Source: an uncultured Eubacteriales bacterium (lineage in GTDB: Bacteria > Bacillota > Clostridia > Lachnospirales > Lachnospiraceae). Taken from it: 61,906 nucleotides of DNA. Shown piece after piece: positions 52,141 through 60,753 of the stretch. Both the position numbers and the translations under genes were made by a program. How positions within the stretch are numbered: the first letter of the stretch is position 1; each line of letters begins with the position of its first letter. The notes under the pieces are model-generated. The model did not search any database. It was not told the origin of the DNA and saw nothing but the letters and a program-made list of their open reading frames with translations. The stretch lies in the NCBI GenBank assembly GCA_900315305.1, contig OMYS01000006.1, forward strand, positions 1 through 61,906, read 5' to 3'.

Positions 52141-53382
52141 ATGTATTGTCCGAATTGTGGAAAGAAAATCGAGGATGACAGTATCTTCTGCGAGTACTGC
52201 GGCGCGAAGGTCGCCGATACAGAGGATACGCCCGGAGACTCCCAGAGCGCCCAAGGCAGCGGTGCCTACGGATCACAGCCAGGGAATGACGGCGAAGGCA
52301 CGCAGATTTATCGTGGCAAAGATAACCGGAATACTGATAAGGGGGAGTCTTATCCCTTCGACGTTTACTCTGACTTCCCTCACGAAGAAACCGATTCCGG
52401 ACAATCCAGACGAAATGATGATACGGGCCGCCCTTCCGGCGGCCACCCGCTTCTTCCGGTCATCATCAGTCTGGCCGTCGGCATCTGTGCCGCGATCGTG
52501 CTGTTTCTCATTTTCTCAGGCGACCTGCATCTCCCGGGAAAGGGATCAGAGAGCTCGTCTGCAGTGAGCTCTGAGACGGCCACTTCCGTATCGGCCGCCA
52601 GTACCGGAGACAGCGCGTCCGAAAGCTCCGCTGCGGCGGACTCCTCGAAGTCAAAGAGCTTCGATGCATTTGACGGCGTAACCGTCTCATTCTCGGGATA
52701 TGACGGACTCGGAACCGCGACGGTCAGCGGACAGGCGGCGGACGGCCTCACCTACACGCTGAGCACGGCACAGGCCTTAAGCAACGGCGACACGGTCACA
52801 CTGACGGTCAAATCCCCTGACGACAGCGACGGGACATTCACAGCCTACACGAAGAAAACCGGAAAGAAGCCGGAGGCGCTCACGAAGGACTTCACGGTCA
52901 GCGGCCTCACGCCGAACCTCACGAAGCTCTCCCAGATCCCGCAGGATGAGATCAGCAATCTCGACAGCCACTGCCAGAGCCTCCGAAAGGCCGAGGTCGC
53001 AAACACCTGGAACACGAACCCGTCGAGCAATGTCCACGAGACCATGAACAGCATGACTCTCCTCGGCGAGTACCTGCTGACATCAAAGACGGCCGGAAAT
53101 GACAACCATCTCTACCTCGTCTATAAGATTAATTATAGCTCAGATCTCCGGAGCGCGACCGATTATTATTACACATTCCGCTTCGACAACATCACGATCG
53201 GAAGCGACGGCAGCGTCAATATCCCGAACGCAGCAAATCCGGTCACGCCTGATGACAGTCAGCAAGTCACGATGGACAGTGTCGGCCATTATGTCACCGG
53301 ATATTCGACAGAGGACGCATTTTACAACTCCGTGATATCGCCGCAGAGCAGCGCCTACACCGTGACGGGCAATATTAGCTGA
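52141..53382 (+). CDS. Zinc-ribbon membrane protein with beta-rich extracellular domain
   Basis: This 413-aa protein has an N-terminal zinc ribbon (YCPNCGKKI then FCEYCGAKV), a charged linker, one membrane helix (about 102-124, LPVIISLAVGICAAIVLFLIF), a Ser-rich stalk, and an extracellular region. The first part looks like an Ig-like beta domain (FDGVTVSFSGYDGLGTATVS, about 180-260). The second part (about 270-410) has no recognised family. The start follows GAGAGGGAA. It is 62 bp after the L,D-transpeptidase gene and likely in the same transcript. Its organisation matches the other zinc-ribbon proteins of this cluster. Confidence 0.85.
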   Translation: MYCPNCGKKIEDDSIFCEYCGAKVADTEDTPGDSQSAQGSGAYGSQPGNDGEGTQIYRGKDNRNTDKGESYPFDVYSDFPHEETDSGQSRRNDDTGRPSGGHPLLPVIISLAVGICAAIVLFLIFSGDLHLPGKGSESSSAVSSETATSVSAASTGDSASESSAAADSSKSKSFDAFDGVTVSFSGYDGLGTATVSGQAADGLTYTLSTAQALSNGDTVTLTVKSPDDSDGTFTAYTKKTGKKPEALTKDFTVSGLTPNLTKLSQIPQDEISNLDSHCQSLRKAEVANTWNTNPSSNVHETMNSMTLLGEYLLTSKTAGNDNHLYLVYKINYSSDLRSATDYYYTFRFDNITIGSDGSVNIPNAANPVTPDDSQQVTMDSVGHYVTGYSTEDAFYNSVISPQSSAYTVTGNIS

Positions 53383-53586
53383 AGATTGCATACAGATCTC
53401 TGCGTATGTAACGCATAAAAGTACAAAAAACGGCCTTTTCTGACCGTCCGCGCGAACTGTGCTATACTTTCCTCGTCAACGGGCCGCCGCAGGCTTCACG
53501 TATCTCGGAGCTCATCGGAATCCACCGGCACATGGCTCCGATAACACGGCGAAGCAGGCGGGAGCATCAAATGGAGGTATGGCACT

Positions 53587-53868
53587 ATGGACAATCTGGA
53601 CGAGTCCCTGAACGGGCTCAGGCTGCTGGCGCGCGACAACCCGGATGTCAGGCAGTCGCTTCTGGCGACACGCAACTCTGACTATCCACTCGCTGAGTTC
53701 TGCAGACTCAGCACGCGGTACGGATTTCCCATTTACGAGATGGACCTGATCAGTGCCGGAGAGACATACAATGAGGAGGAACGTCAGCACAAGGACGACG
53801 GGAGAGTTCACTCCCCTCTCCTCGAGGGCGAAGATGACTACTATGAGCTGTTTCTGGACACACTGTAA
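53587..53868 (+). CDS. Small Nif11-like acidic protein
   Basis: The first ~60 residues of this 93-aa protein have the Nif11-domain pattern. A helix reads LRLLARDNPDVRQSLL, a gap is followed by PLAEFCRLSTRYGFPIYEMDLISA, then an acidic tail. Nif11 domains are leaders of many RiPP natural products, but here the tail (acidic, one Cys only, in the leader part) has no obvious modified core and no modification enzyme is nearby. A tentative regulatory or leader role is not supported. The start follows GGAGGTATGGCACT. A possible -10 TATACT lies at about 53463. A hairpin terminator follows. Confidence 0.55.
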   Translation: MDNLDESLNGLRLLARDNPDVRQSLLATRNSDYPLAEFCRLSTRYGFPIYEMDLISAGETYNEEERQHKDDGRVHSPLLEGEDDYYELFLDTL

Positions 53869-53910
53869 GGCTCACAGGCTTTCTCTTCACATGGCTTCTC
53901 TAACAAAACC

Positions 53911-53954
53911 GAAAAGCGGGCGTTTTTCCCTCCCGGGGAAGACGCCCGCTTTTC
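53911..53954. terminator. Bidirectional terminator between Nif11-like gene and ABC operon
   Basis: GAAAAGCGGGCGT (53911-53923) and ACGCCCGCTTTTC (53942-53954) are exact complements around an 18-nt loop that itself contains CCCTCCCGGG. It serves both converging transcripts. Confidence 0.8.
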
Positions 53955-54086
53955 ATATAGCAGCAGCTATCTCATATCATATTCGGCCTCAAAGGCTCTT
54001 CTAAAGCCACGCGTGGTCACACGTCCCATAGCATCAGAACCGGACCTATGCCATGCAGACTGTCGCCGAAATCCTTCCACATGATT

Positions 54087-55337
54087 TCACTCTCTCCTCA
54101 GCGCATCGATCGGGTTCAGATTCGCCGCCTTGATCGACGGCAGAAGGCCGAACACGATGCCGATGACCATCGAGAAGCCGACGCCGAGGAAGATCGACGG
54201 AACACTGATCGCCACCGGCGTGCCCGTCATTTTCGAGATGACATAGGCCATGATGATGCCGGCGACCACGCCGAGGACACCGCCAATGCTCGTGAGGAGC
54301 GCTGACTCTGTGAGGAACTGCGCAAGAATACTCTTCTTCCGCGCACCGAGTGCCTTCTTCAAGCCGATCTCTGAGGTTCTCTCCGTGACCGACACGAGCA
54401 TGATGTTCATGACGCCGATTCCGCCGACAAGAAGCGCGATGCTCGCGACCCAGATCAAGAGGTTATTCGTGCTCGATGCGAGTTCCTGCTGGCTCTTCGC
54501 CTTCTCGACGAGGTCCTCCGCGTTATAGGAAAGATCCGACTGATCAGACGAGATGCACTCATTCATAATCTCCGCAGCGTTCTTTCCGACAGCGCTCATG
54601 TCCTTCACGCTCTTTGCGCGGACGACGCAGTTCACAGGTTCATCGTATGCGTAGACGATCGGCCAGTCCGTATCCGGCATAAGGACCGTTCCGTACTCCT
54701 GCTGGTAGTAGGTCTGGTAATCACTGATGGAGTTGATGGTCGGCTGAAATGTACTGCTCTTCCGATAGAGGCCGATGACCGTGAACGGCTCGCCGCTGAT
54801 CTCGATCGTCCCTCCGACCGGATCGCCGTCCGTGAAGAGTGTCTCCGCCGCATTTTCATCGAGCAGAACAACCTTGTCCGGACTGCTGTAATCCTGCTTC
54901 ACAAATGAACGGCCCCTGTAGACCACGAGGCCGACTGTCGACATATAGTGGTCATCGACGCCGTAAACAGCAGCTCCGTCGAGTGAGAGCGCTCCGTTCG
55001 TGATGTCCATCCCGTAGCTTCTCGACTGATAGAAGGATGCGTCCTCGACGCCGTCCAGGCTCCGGATCTCCTCACGCTGGTCATCGGATGCGACCGTCAC
55101 GCCGGACGGAGCACCGTTGTCCATGTAGTAATCGCTGCCGCCCTGCTGCAGAGAGATCGTCACGTTATTATTGCCCGCGCCGACAAGGTTCTGCATGATC
55201 TGCCGGTTTGTACCCGTAATCGTGGATACAATCGCGATAATCGATGCAATTCCGATAATGACGCCGAGCATCGTGAGAAATGACCTCATTTTATGAGACC
55301 AGATGCCGCGGAATGCAAAATGCAGATTTTCAAGCAT
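54087..55337 (-). CDS. MacB-like ABC transporter permease
   Basis: This 416-aa permease has the MacB topology: TM1 (about 15-40, SFLTMLGVIIGIASIIAIV), a large extracytoplasmic domain of ~230 residues, then three C-terminal TM helices (about 285-305, 335-360, 375-395). FtsX/MacB-type conserved segments are GGIGVMNIMLVSVTERTSEIGLKKALGARKK and TPVAISV. With the ATPase of this operon it should form a type VII ABC (MacAB-like) efflux or signalling pump. The start follows GAGGGGGAGATATT. It is the last gene of the operon, 12 bp after the first adaptor gene. Confidence 0.93.
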   Translation of the reverse strand: MLENLHFAFRGIWSHKMRSFLTMLGVIIGIASIIAIVSTITGTNRQIMQNLVGAGNNNVTISLQQGGSDYYMDNGAPSGVTVASDDQREEIRSLDGVEDASFYQSRSYGMDITNGALSLDGAAVYGVDDHYMSTVGLVVYRGRSFVKQDYSSPDKVVLLDENAAETLFTDGDPVGGTIEISGEPFTVIGLYRKSSTFQPTINSISDYQTYYQQEYGTVLMPDTDWPIVYAYDEPVNCVVRAKSVKDMSAVGKNAAEIMNECISSDQSDLSYNAEDLVEKAKSQQELASSTNNLLIWVASIALLVGGIGVMNIMLVSVTERTSEIGLKKALGARKKSILAQFLTESALLTSIGGVLGVVAGIIMAYVISKMTGTPVAISVPSIFLGVGFSMVIGIVFGLLPSIKAANLNPIDALRRE

Positions 55338-55349
55338 AATATCTCCCCC

Positions 55350-57758
55350 TCAGCTGTTGTACATATCCTCGATCGATCCCTCTTTGACCTTCGCGCCGTC
55401 CTTCACGTTCTTCCCGTAAGGAAATGCAATCCAGTCGTCCTCTGTCACGCCACTCTTTACCTCGTAGCCGTCGGACGTCACCGTCCCGACCGTGATGACC
55501 TGTTTCTTCAGCTTTCCGTCGCTGCCTTCCTTGTAGACATACTTCTGTCCGCTGTCGTCCGTCCGGACAAAGGCTTTCATGAGATAGAAGCCGTTCTGGT
55601 CGGCCGCACCCACAGAATCCAGCGTGACATTCAGGTAATCATCCGCCGAGAAATTCGCATCGCCCTCGACAACCGCCGTGAACGGATAGTAGGATACATT
55701 TGCGTTGGACTGCGCGTACTGACCGGTCGTGTCCGGATACGTGGAGATATCCTTCACGACAGCGGTCGCCGTCGTCCCGGAGTTCCAGGACATGACCGTC
55801 ACCGTGTCTCCCTCATGCAGGCTGTCAAGGTACGTCTCGCTGACGGCACTCTTGATATATGTTCCCGAGCCTCCCGTCACCGTGATAAATGCGCTTCCAT
55901 CCTTCGGAGGATTCGACAGATCACCGACAGACTTCACGACGCCATCCATCTTCGCGACGACGGTTCCTGCCTCCACAGCCTTCTGGGCCGCACGGAGCTT
56001 GATGTCCTCCTCCTTCAGGTTCAGCTGCTCATCGCGCAGCGTATCCTTCTGCTCCTGGATCGCCTGTGCGAGCTCGTCCTTTGTGTACTGCGTGTCCGCC
56101 GAAATGACGCCGATAGCCGCCAGAGAAGAGCTGTTGTCACTGTCGGAGGAGCTGTCGCCAGACGCATCTGACGAGCCGTCGCTGCTGTCTGCCGTCGACA
56201 TAAGTCTCACAGCGCCGCTCTTTAAGAGGACCAGAGACGCCGGCAGGCTCTCCAGAGAGGATTCCGCCGCTGTTCCCGTGGATCCTTCCGCAGGCTCAGA
56301 GCCTGCCTCCGTGCCGGAAGAGACGCTTCCGGAGCTACCGCTTCCCGCAGACCCGCTGCCGGAGGAGACTCCCGAAGAACCGCCCGTGGATCCGCTGCCA
56401 GAGGATTTTCCAGAGGCGCTACCCTCAGATCCTGTCTTTCCCGAAGCACTGCTTCCGGAGGATTCACCCGGCGTGCTGCTCTCAGATCCTGTCTTTCCCG
56501 ATGTGCTGCTTCCGGAATCTGATTTCCCTGAGGAGCTGCTCTCTGAAGAAGAATCGCTCCCGGTCGGTTTTGAATCAGAGGACGTATCCGATCCGGTCTT
56601 GTCCGAAGACGGATCGCTCTCCGAATCAGTCGCTACCGCTTCAATATCCGCCGCGTCGATTCGCCACGCATTTGTCAGCTTTCCTCTCACGCTGTCGCCC
56701 TCGCGGACCTCAAATACGACGTAGCAGTGGTTCTTTCCGCTGTCCGTCTTCTCTGATGAAGTCCCTGACGAGGTCTGGTCAGATGAACTGTCAGCCTTCT
56801 TCCCGGAAGAGTCAGACGACGTACTCTCTGAAGATGTTCCGGATGAAGTCCGGCTCCCGTCGGACTGACTTCCCGACGATTCCGATGATGACCCGGATGA
56901 CTCAGATGTCGATCCGGATGTACTCCCCGACGATTCCGCTGACGAATCGGACGATGTATTTCCCGACTCCGTGCCGTTTGCACCGCCCTTTGACGCGAGC
57001 TCCTTCAGGAACGACACGCGGATCACCGTATTGTCGTTGATCAGGAACCGGTACGGGTTCTCCTTCGTTCCGAGCGTATCCTTATCCTTGTATCCCGGCT
57101 GCGCATTATACGCGTCAGCAAGGCCCGATATTGACTTCAGGGCCTTCGAGTAATCGTTCTTCGTATCGCCGCTGTCTGTATCACTGTCGGTTTTTCCGCT
57201 GTCGGTATCACTGTCTGTCTTTCCGCTGTCGGTGCCACTGTCAGTATTCCCGCCATTGTCATCGCCGCCATCGTCAATGTCGCCGCCGTTGTCACCGCCG
57301 CCACCGCCATTATCGATGTCCGTTCCGCCGCTGTCCGGCGCGGAATCTGCGACGGGCTTTATTTTCGACAGCGTATTCAGATTCTGCTGCGCGACCTTGA
57401 TCTTCAGCTGAATCTCATCATAGGAAATCTGCTCGCCCTTGAACGCGAGCTCCGCCTTCGCCGGATCGTATTTGAGAAGCACATCTCCCGCCTTGACCGT
57501 ATCGCCCGCCTTGACATTGACCGACTGGACCGTGTCGCCACTGTTTAAGTAGACATTCTGCGTCGCGGAGGACGAGACGGTACCGTTCATCGACTGTGTG
57601 TCATTGCCCCAGTAGCCGGTATTGATATTGCTGCCCTGAATGACCGTGACTGCGCTGTTTCCCGATGTGGTCTTCCTGACCGCCACGCCGATCCCGAATA
57701 CGGACCCTGTAATGAGCGCCGCCGTCAGAATGACCGCTATCGCCTTTTTTCTCTTCAT
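55350..57758 (-). CDS. Large MacA/HlyD-like adaptor with long Ser-rich insertions
   Basis: The N terminus of this 802-aa protein has a membrane anchor (about 5-25) and a barrel-lipoyl start (VYLNSGDTVQSVNVKAGDTVKAGDVLLKYDP). The C-terminal part completes lipoyl and barrel domains (VVAKMDGVVKSVGDL, GDTVTVMSWN, DYLNVTLDSVG) and ends ASP-rich but ordinary. Between them are a DxDSG-rich stretch (about 150-200) and two long Ser/Gly/Thr-rich blocks (about 263-343 and 381-520) that bracket a short conserved-looking piece (CYVVFEVREGDSVRGKLTNAW without the low complexity). Typical adaptors are ~400 aa. It overlaps the ATPase gene by 4 bp. Confidence 0.88.
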   Translation of the reverse strand: MKRKKAIAVILTAALITGSVFGIGVAVRKTTSGNSAVTVIQGSNINTGYWGNDTQSMNGTVSSSATQNVYLNSGDTVQSVNVKAGDTVKAGDVLLKYDPAKAELAFKGEQISYDEIQLKIKVAQQNLNTLSKIKPVADSAPDSGGTDIDNGGGGGDNGGDIDDGGDDNGGNTDSGTDSGKTDSDTDSGKTDSDTDSGDTKNDYSKALKSISGLADAYNAQPGYKDKDTLGTKENPYRFLINDNTVIRVSFLKELASKGGANGTESGNTSSDSSAESSGSTSGSTSESSGSSSESSGSQSDGSRTSSGTSSESTSSDSSGKKADSSSDQTSSGTSSEKTDSGKNHCYVVFEVREGDSVRGKLTNAWRIDAADIEAVATDSESDPSSDKTGSDTSSDSKPTGSDSSSESSSSGKSDSGSSTSGKTGSESSTPGESSGSSASGKTGSEGSASGKSSGSGSTGGSSGVSSGSGSAGSGSSGSVSSGTEAGSEPAEGSTGTAAESSLESLPASLVLLKSGAVRLMSTADSSDGSSDASGDSSSDSDNSSSLAAIGVISADTQYTKDELAQAIQEQKDTLRDEQLNLKEEDIKLRAAQKAVEAGTVVAKMDGVVKSVGDLSNPPKDGSAFITVTGGSGTYIKSAVSETYLDSLHEGDTVTVMSWNSGTTATAVVKDISTYPDTTGQYAQSNANVSYYPFTAVVEGDANFSADDYLNVTLDSVGAADQNGFYLMKAFVRTDDSGQKYVYKEGSDGKLKKQVITVGTVTSDGYEVKSGVTEDDWIAFPYGKNVKDGAKVKEGSIEDMYNS

Positions 57759-58435
57759 GCCTTCTCACCTGCCTTGTAAAGCACGCCGTCGCGGATCTCC
57801 ACCATATGGTCGGCGCGCGACGCTACATTCGGATCGTGCGTGATCATGAGCACCGTGGCGCCCTCACCATGGATCTGATCAAAGAGATCAAGCACCTGAC
57901 GGCCCGACTCCGAGTCAAGCGCGCCGGTCGGCTCGTCCGCAAGAAGCAGCTTCGGCCGATTGATCATCGCCCGCGCAATCGCAACGCGCTGCTTCTGTCC
58001 GCCGGAGAGCTGCGTCGGAAAGGAATGGAGCTTGTCACCGAGACCGACTCTCTCGAGCGCCTCCTGCGCCAGGGCGCGGCGCTTCTTCAGCGGAATCCCC
58101 GCATAAATCAGAGGGAGCGCGACATTGTCGAGCGCCGTCTCTCTCGGCAGAAGCTGATAATTCTGAAAAATGAACCCCAGCTTCTGCAGCCTCAGATCCG
58201 CAAGCTCGTTCTCCGTGCATTTGCTGACATTCTTGCCGTCAAGAATCATTGTTCCGCTCGTCGCCGTGTCGAGACAGCCGATGATATTCATGAGCGTCGA
58301 TTTTCCGGAGCCCGACGGCCCCATGACTGCCGTGTAATCGCCCTCCTCAAGCTGAAAATTGATGTGATGAAGGACAGGGATCTCGAGCTTTCCGGCATAA
58401 TAGCTCTTGCAGATATCGCTGAGTTCAAGAATCAT
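57755..58435 (-). CDS. MacB/LolD-type ABC ATPase
   Basis: This 226-aa ATPase has Walker [12 protein letters not shown]-loop [10 protein letters not shown], signature [14 protein letters not shown], Walker [13 protein letters not shown] and H-loop MITHD. It belongs to the LolD/MacB/FtsE subgroup that powers mechanotransmission rather than substrate transport through the membrane. Both ends overlap the neighbouring adaptor genes by 4 bp (ATGA), so all four genes are tightly coupled. Confidence 0.96.
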   Translation of the reverse strand: MILELSDICKSYYAGKLEIPVLHHINFQLEEGDYTAVMGPSGSGKSTLMNIIGCLDTATSGTMILDGKNVSKCTENELADLRLQKLGFIFQNYQLLPRETALDNVALPLIYAGIPLKKRRALAQEALERVGLGDKLHSFPTQLSGGQKQRVAIARAMINRPKLLLADEPTGALDSESGRQVLDLFDQIHGEGATVLMITHDPNVASRADHMVEIRDGVLYKAGEKA

Positions 58436-59895
58436 GAGCCGGCCGCCTCCCTTCCGAGAAAGAAACCGGACACGCCAAAGGCCGCCGTATTCCCTTCAGC
58501 GCCGCCGATGACCGCGTCACCTCCGGTCCCATCAGCCGTTATGCCTTCTCCGGTTCCGTCGGCCGTCACGCCCTCTCCGGTCCCGTCGGCTGTCACGCCA
58601 TCTGTCATGCCGTCTGCCGCTTCTCCGTCAGCCTCATACCAGTCGCTGTATGTCGCGTAATCGCTCGCCGTGATCGTGCTGTCCGCGTACGAGCCGCCTC
58701 CGGCTGTCGCCTGCGACATATCCTCCGTGCAGCTCATGCCCTCCTTCAGGGAGCTGTCAGGCATCGCGACCAGTGTCGTGCCCTTGAGCCCCGACTTGAT
58801 CTCGTATTCACTGAGGGAATCGTCGTGATCGCCGAGCACAACGTCCGTCTTCACAAGCTTTCCGTCCTTGTCCGTCCAGACAAACGGATGGTCCTTGTCG
58901 GTCGTGTCAATGTAGTAATCGTACAGCCAGACACCTGTCTTCTGCTGGCTCTGCCCGTTGTCCGGCTCGATGTAGACGTGCTGGCCGAGCATGAGACCGT
59001 CGCTCGAGTCAAGGCTGACATAGAACGGGTAGCTCGTACTCGTCGTGCTTCCGTCGCCGCTCCCGTAGTACATATTATTCTGGTTCTGCGACGACTGGCT
59101 GTCCTTGTCGATCGTCGTGACCGTTCCTTCCCAGGATTTCGTCTGATCGGCCCTCGAGTAGACGATGACCTTCATGCCCTCCGTGATCTGACCGATATTC
59201 TGCTCATTGATCGTGCCCTTGATCCGGTAATCGCCGGTCTTCATAATCGTGACGAGCGACGTGTCCGAGGAGCCCGTTGCCGCCGAGTCGTCCGAATTTC
59301 CGCTGCTGACCGATTTCACGACACCGTCGATCTGGCTCGTCACTGTCGCGTTCGCGATATTGTCGTTCAGCTTCTTGATGTCAAGCTGCTTTGACTGCAG
59401 GTCGAGCTGCTTCTGCTGGAGATCGAGCTGCTGCGACTGGATCTGAATCGTGTAATTCGCCTGCTCGGACGCCGCCGCCTTCTTCTTTTCATTTGTCAGC
59501 TGTGTGATCGTGCTCTGAAGACTGCTGATCTCATTCTGAATGCGCTGCAGATCAATATTTGCCTGCTGCAGGTCCGACTGGTACTTATCCGTATCATAAA
59601 TGAGAAGCGGCGTCCCCTTCGTGACCGTCTGCCCGACAGACACGAGGATCTGCTTCACAGTGCTGTCGCTGCTCTGCGGCACCGACCACGTCTCCTGCGT
59701 GTCGACGACGCCGGCGAACTTATTCGTGAGCCCGCTGCCCGTACCCATAATATCGTCGACCGTCTGCACATAGACGGTCTGTCCGCCGTCCTTTGATGAA
59801 GATTTCTCCCGGACATACCGGTAAAGAAACAGTCCGCCGATGAGCGCCGCTGCTGCTATGCATGAAATGAGAACTGCCCTTCTTTTCTTACTCAT
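58432..59895 (-). CDS. MacA/HlyD-like efflux adaptor with repeat tail
   Basis: This adaptor of about 487 aa has an N-terminal anchor (VLISCIAAAALIGGLFLYRY), a long coiled-coil hairpin (about 95-175, QQANIDLQRIQNEISSLQST and QKQLDLQSKQLDIKKLNDN), lipoyl (VTSQIDGVVKSVSSGN) and beta-barrel segments (GTINEQNIGQITEGMKVIVY). A low-complexity tail (about 430-475) repeats TADGTGEG. The ATG at 59895 is preferred because AGGAGGAAATGGCT gives normal spacing. It heads the operon with the ATPase, second adaptor and permease. Two adaptors in one operon are unusual. Confidence 0.9.
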   Translation of the reverse strand: MSKKRRAVLISCIAAAALIGGLFLYRYVREKSSSKDGGQTVYVQTVDDIMGTGSGLTNKFAGVVDTQETWSVPQSSDSTVKQILVSVGQTVTKGTPLLIYDTDKYQSDLQQANIDLQRIQNEISSLQSTITQLTNEKKKAAASEQANYTIQIQSQQLDLQQKQLDLQSKQLDIKKLNDNIANATVTSQIDGVVKSVSSGNSDDSAATGSSDTSLVTIMKTGDYRIKGTINEQNIGQITEGMKVIVYSRADQTKSWEGTVTTIDKDSQSSQNQNNMYYGSGDGSTTSTSYPFYVSLDSSDGLMLGQHVYIEPDNGQSQQKTGVWLYDYYIDTTDKDHPFVWTDKDGKLVKTDVVLGDHDDSLSEYEIKSGLKGTTLVAMPDSSLKEGMSCTEDMSQATAGGGSYADSTITASDYATYSDWYEADGEAADGMTDGVTADGTGEGVTADGTGEGITADGTGGDAVIGGAEGNTAAFGVSGFFLGREAAGS

Positions 59896-59931
59896 AGCCA
59901 TTTCCTCCTGGCAGGAATATGATTCTTCTCT

Positions 59932-59969
59932 GTACTAATTATACTAATACACCCGTTATGTAAAGTCAA
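59932..59969 (-). promoter_or_regulatory. Candidate promoter/operator of the MacAB-like operon
   Basis: On the minus strand TTGACT (59969-59964) and TATAAT (59943-59938) are separated by 20 bp; alternatively TTTACA gives 15 bp. The interval GTACTAATTATACTAATAC (59932-59950) is an imperfect palindrome covering the -10 element. The over-long spacer is reminiscent of MerR-type promoters; other dimeric repressors are equally possible. Confidence 0.45.
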
Positions 59970-60051
59970 TCGGAGACTATGCTGCCCGGCACCGGGCCTG
60001 ATGTTCACAGCCGCATTCGAGCCTGCGCACGGAGCTGGCCGCAGCCATCCA

Positions 60052-60753
60052 TCAGCTGATCTTCTCGTACTGGGTCTTCACGTCCGACTTGAAGGTCTCC
60101 CACGCAGACGGGTCCTCCACGAACCATTTCGGGCAGAGCTTCCCCGTGACGTCGTAGTGGCGGATCACATTGTCCGGCGACACCTTGAAGGCCTTGCAGA
60201 GCCACGCCGTCAGGTTCACGACTGAGCTGTACGTCGCGTCGGTGTACACGCCCGTGTCATCCGGAATGCAGCACTCGATCGACAGCGTATCCTTGTTGCG
60301 GCTGTTCGAGCAGTACGCCCACTCAGAGCACGGGATGCACTGGATAATCTCCCCGTTCAGTCCCACAATAAAATGGCTGCTCGCGTACGTCGTGTGCGTC
60401 GTCGCGAGGTTGTTGAAGTAGTCACGCACGTTCTGCGCAGAGGCCCCGGGGTCCGCCGTGTAGTGGATGACGATCCCGTCGATCTTCGTGAGCACCTTCT
60501 GCGGGCGGGAGTACGGGTTCGGGTCGAGCATCTCCGCCGTGATGTCCGGCGATCCCGACCAGAACGCTTCGTCATGCTTGATCGTATTTGCGTAAGCGAC
60601 TCCGGGCACGATCGACTCTCCTGATCTCATTTTCCGGGAAATGCGGACCCCGACAAAAAGCGCCAAGGCAGCCGCAATCACCAGAATGACAATGCGGAGC
60701 CTGCGGACGCGTGTCTCTCTGTCCGCCTTCTTATATGGATTTCTGTGTCTCAT
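60052..60753 (-). CDS. N-acetylmuramoyl-L-alanine amidase (Amidase_2 type)
   Basis: The N-terminal anchor of this 233-aa protein is (RLRIVILVIAAALALFVGVRI). The Amidase_2/PGRP fold follows. Zinc-ligand and active-site regions are IDGIVIHYTADPG (first His near 107), STHTTYASSHFIVGLNGEIIQ-like region with its His, and RHYDVTGKLCPKWF (final His and Lys/Cys region). It cleaves the amide between muramic acid and the stem peptide. The ATG at 60753 follows AGGAGAAGAGAAC; a longer frame to 60936 is not supported. It is divergent from the PAP2 gene. Confidence 0.93.
   Translation of the reverse strand: MRHRNPYKKADRETRVRRLRIVILVIAAALALFVGVRISRKMRSGESIVPGVAYANTIKHDEAFWSGSPDITAEMLDPNPYSRPQKVLTKIDGIVIHYTADPGASAQNVRDYFNNLATTHTTYASSHFIVGLNGEIIQCIPCSEWAYCSNSRNKDTLSIECCIPDDTGVYTDATYSSVVNLTAWLCKAFKVSPDNVIRHYDVTGKLCPKWFVEDPSAWETFKSDVKTQYEKIS

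Noticed and set aside
53587..53868. Considered as a lanthipeptide precursor
   Set aside because: The C-terminal part lacks a Cys-containing core and no LanM, LanB or LanC enzyme is nearby.
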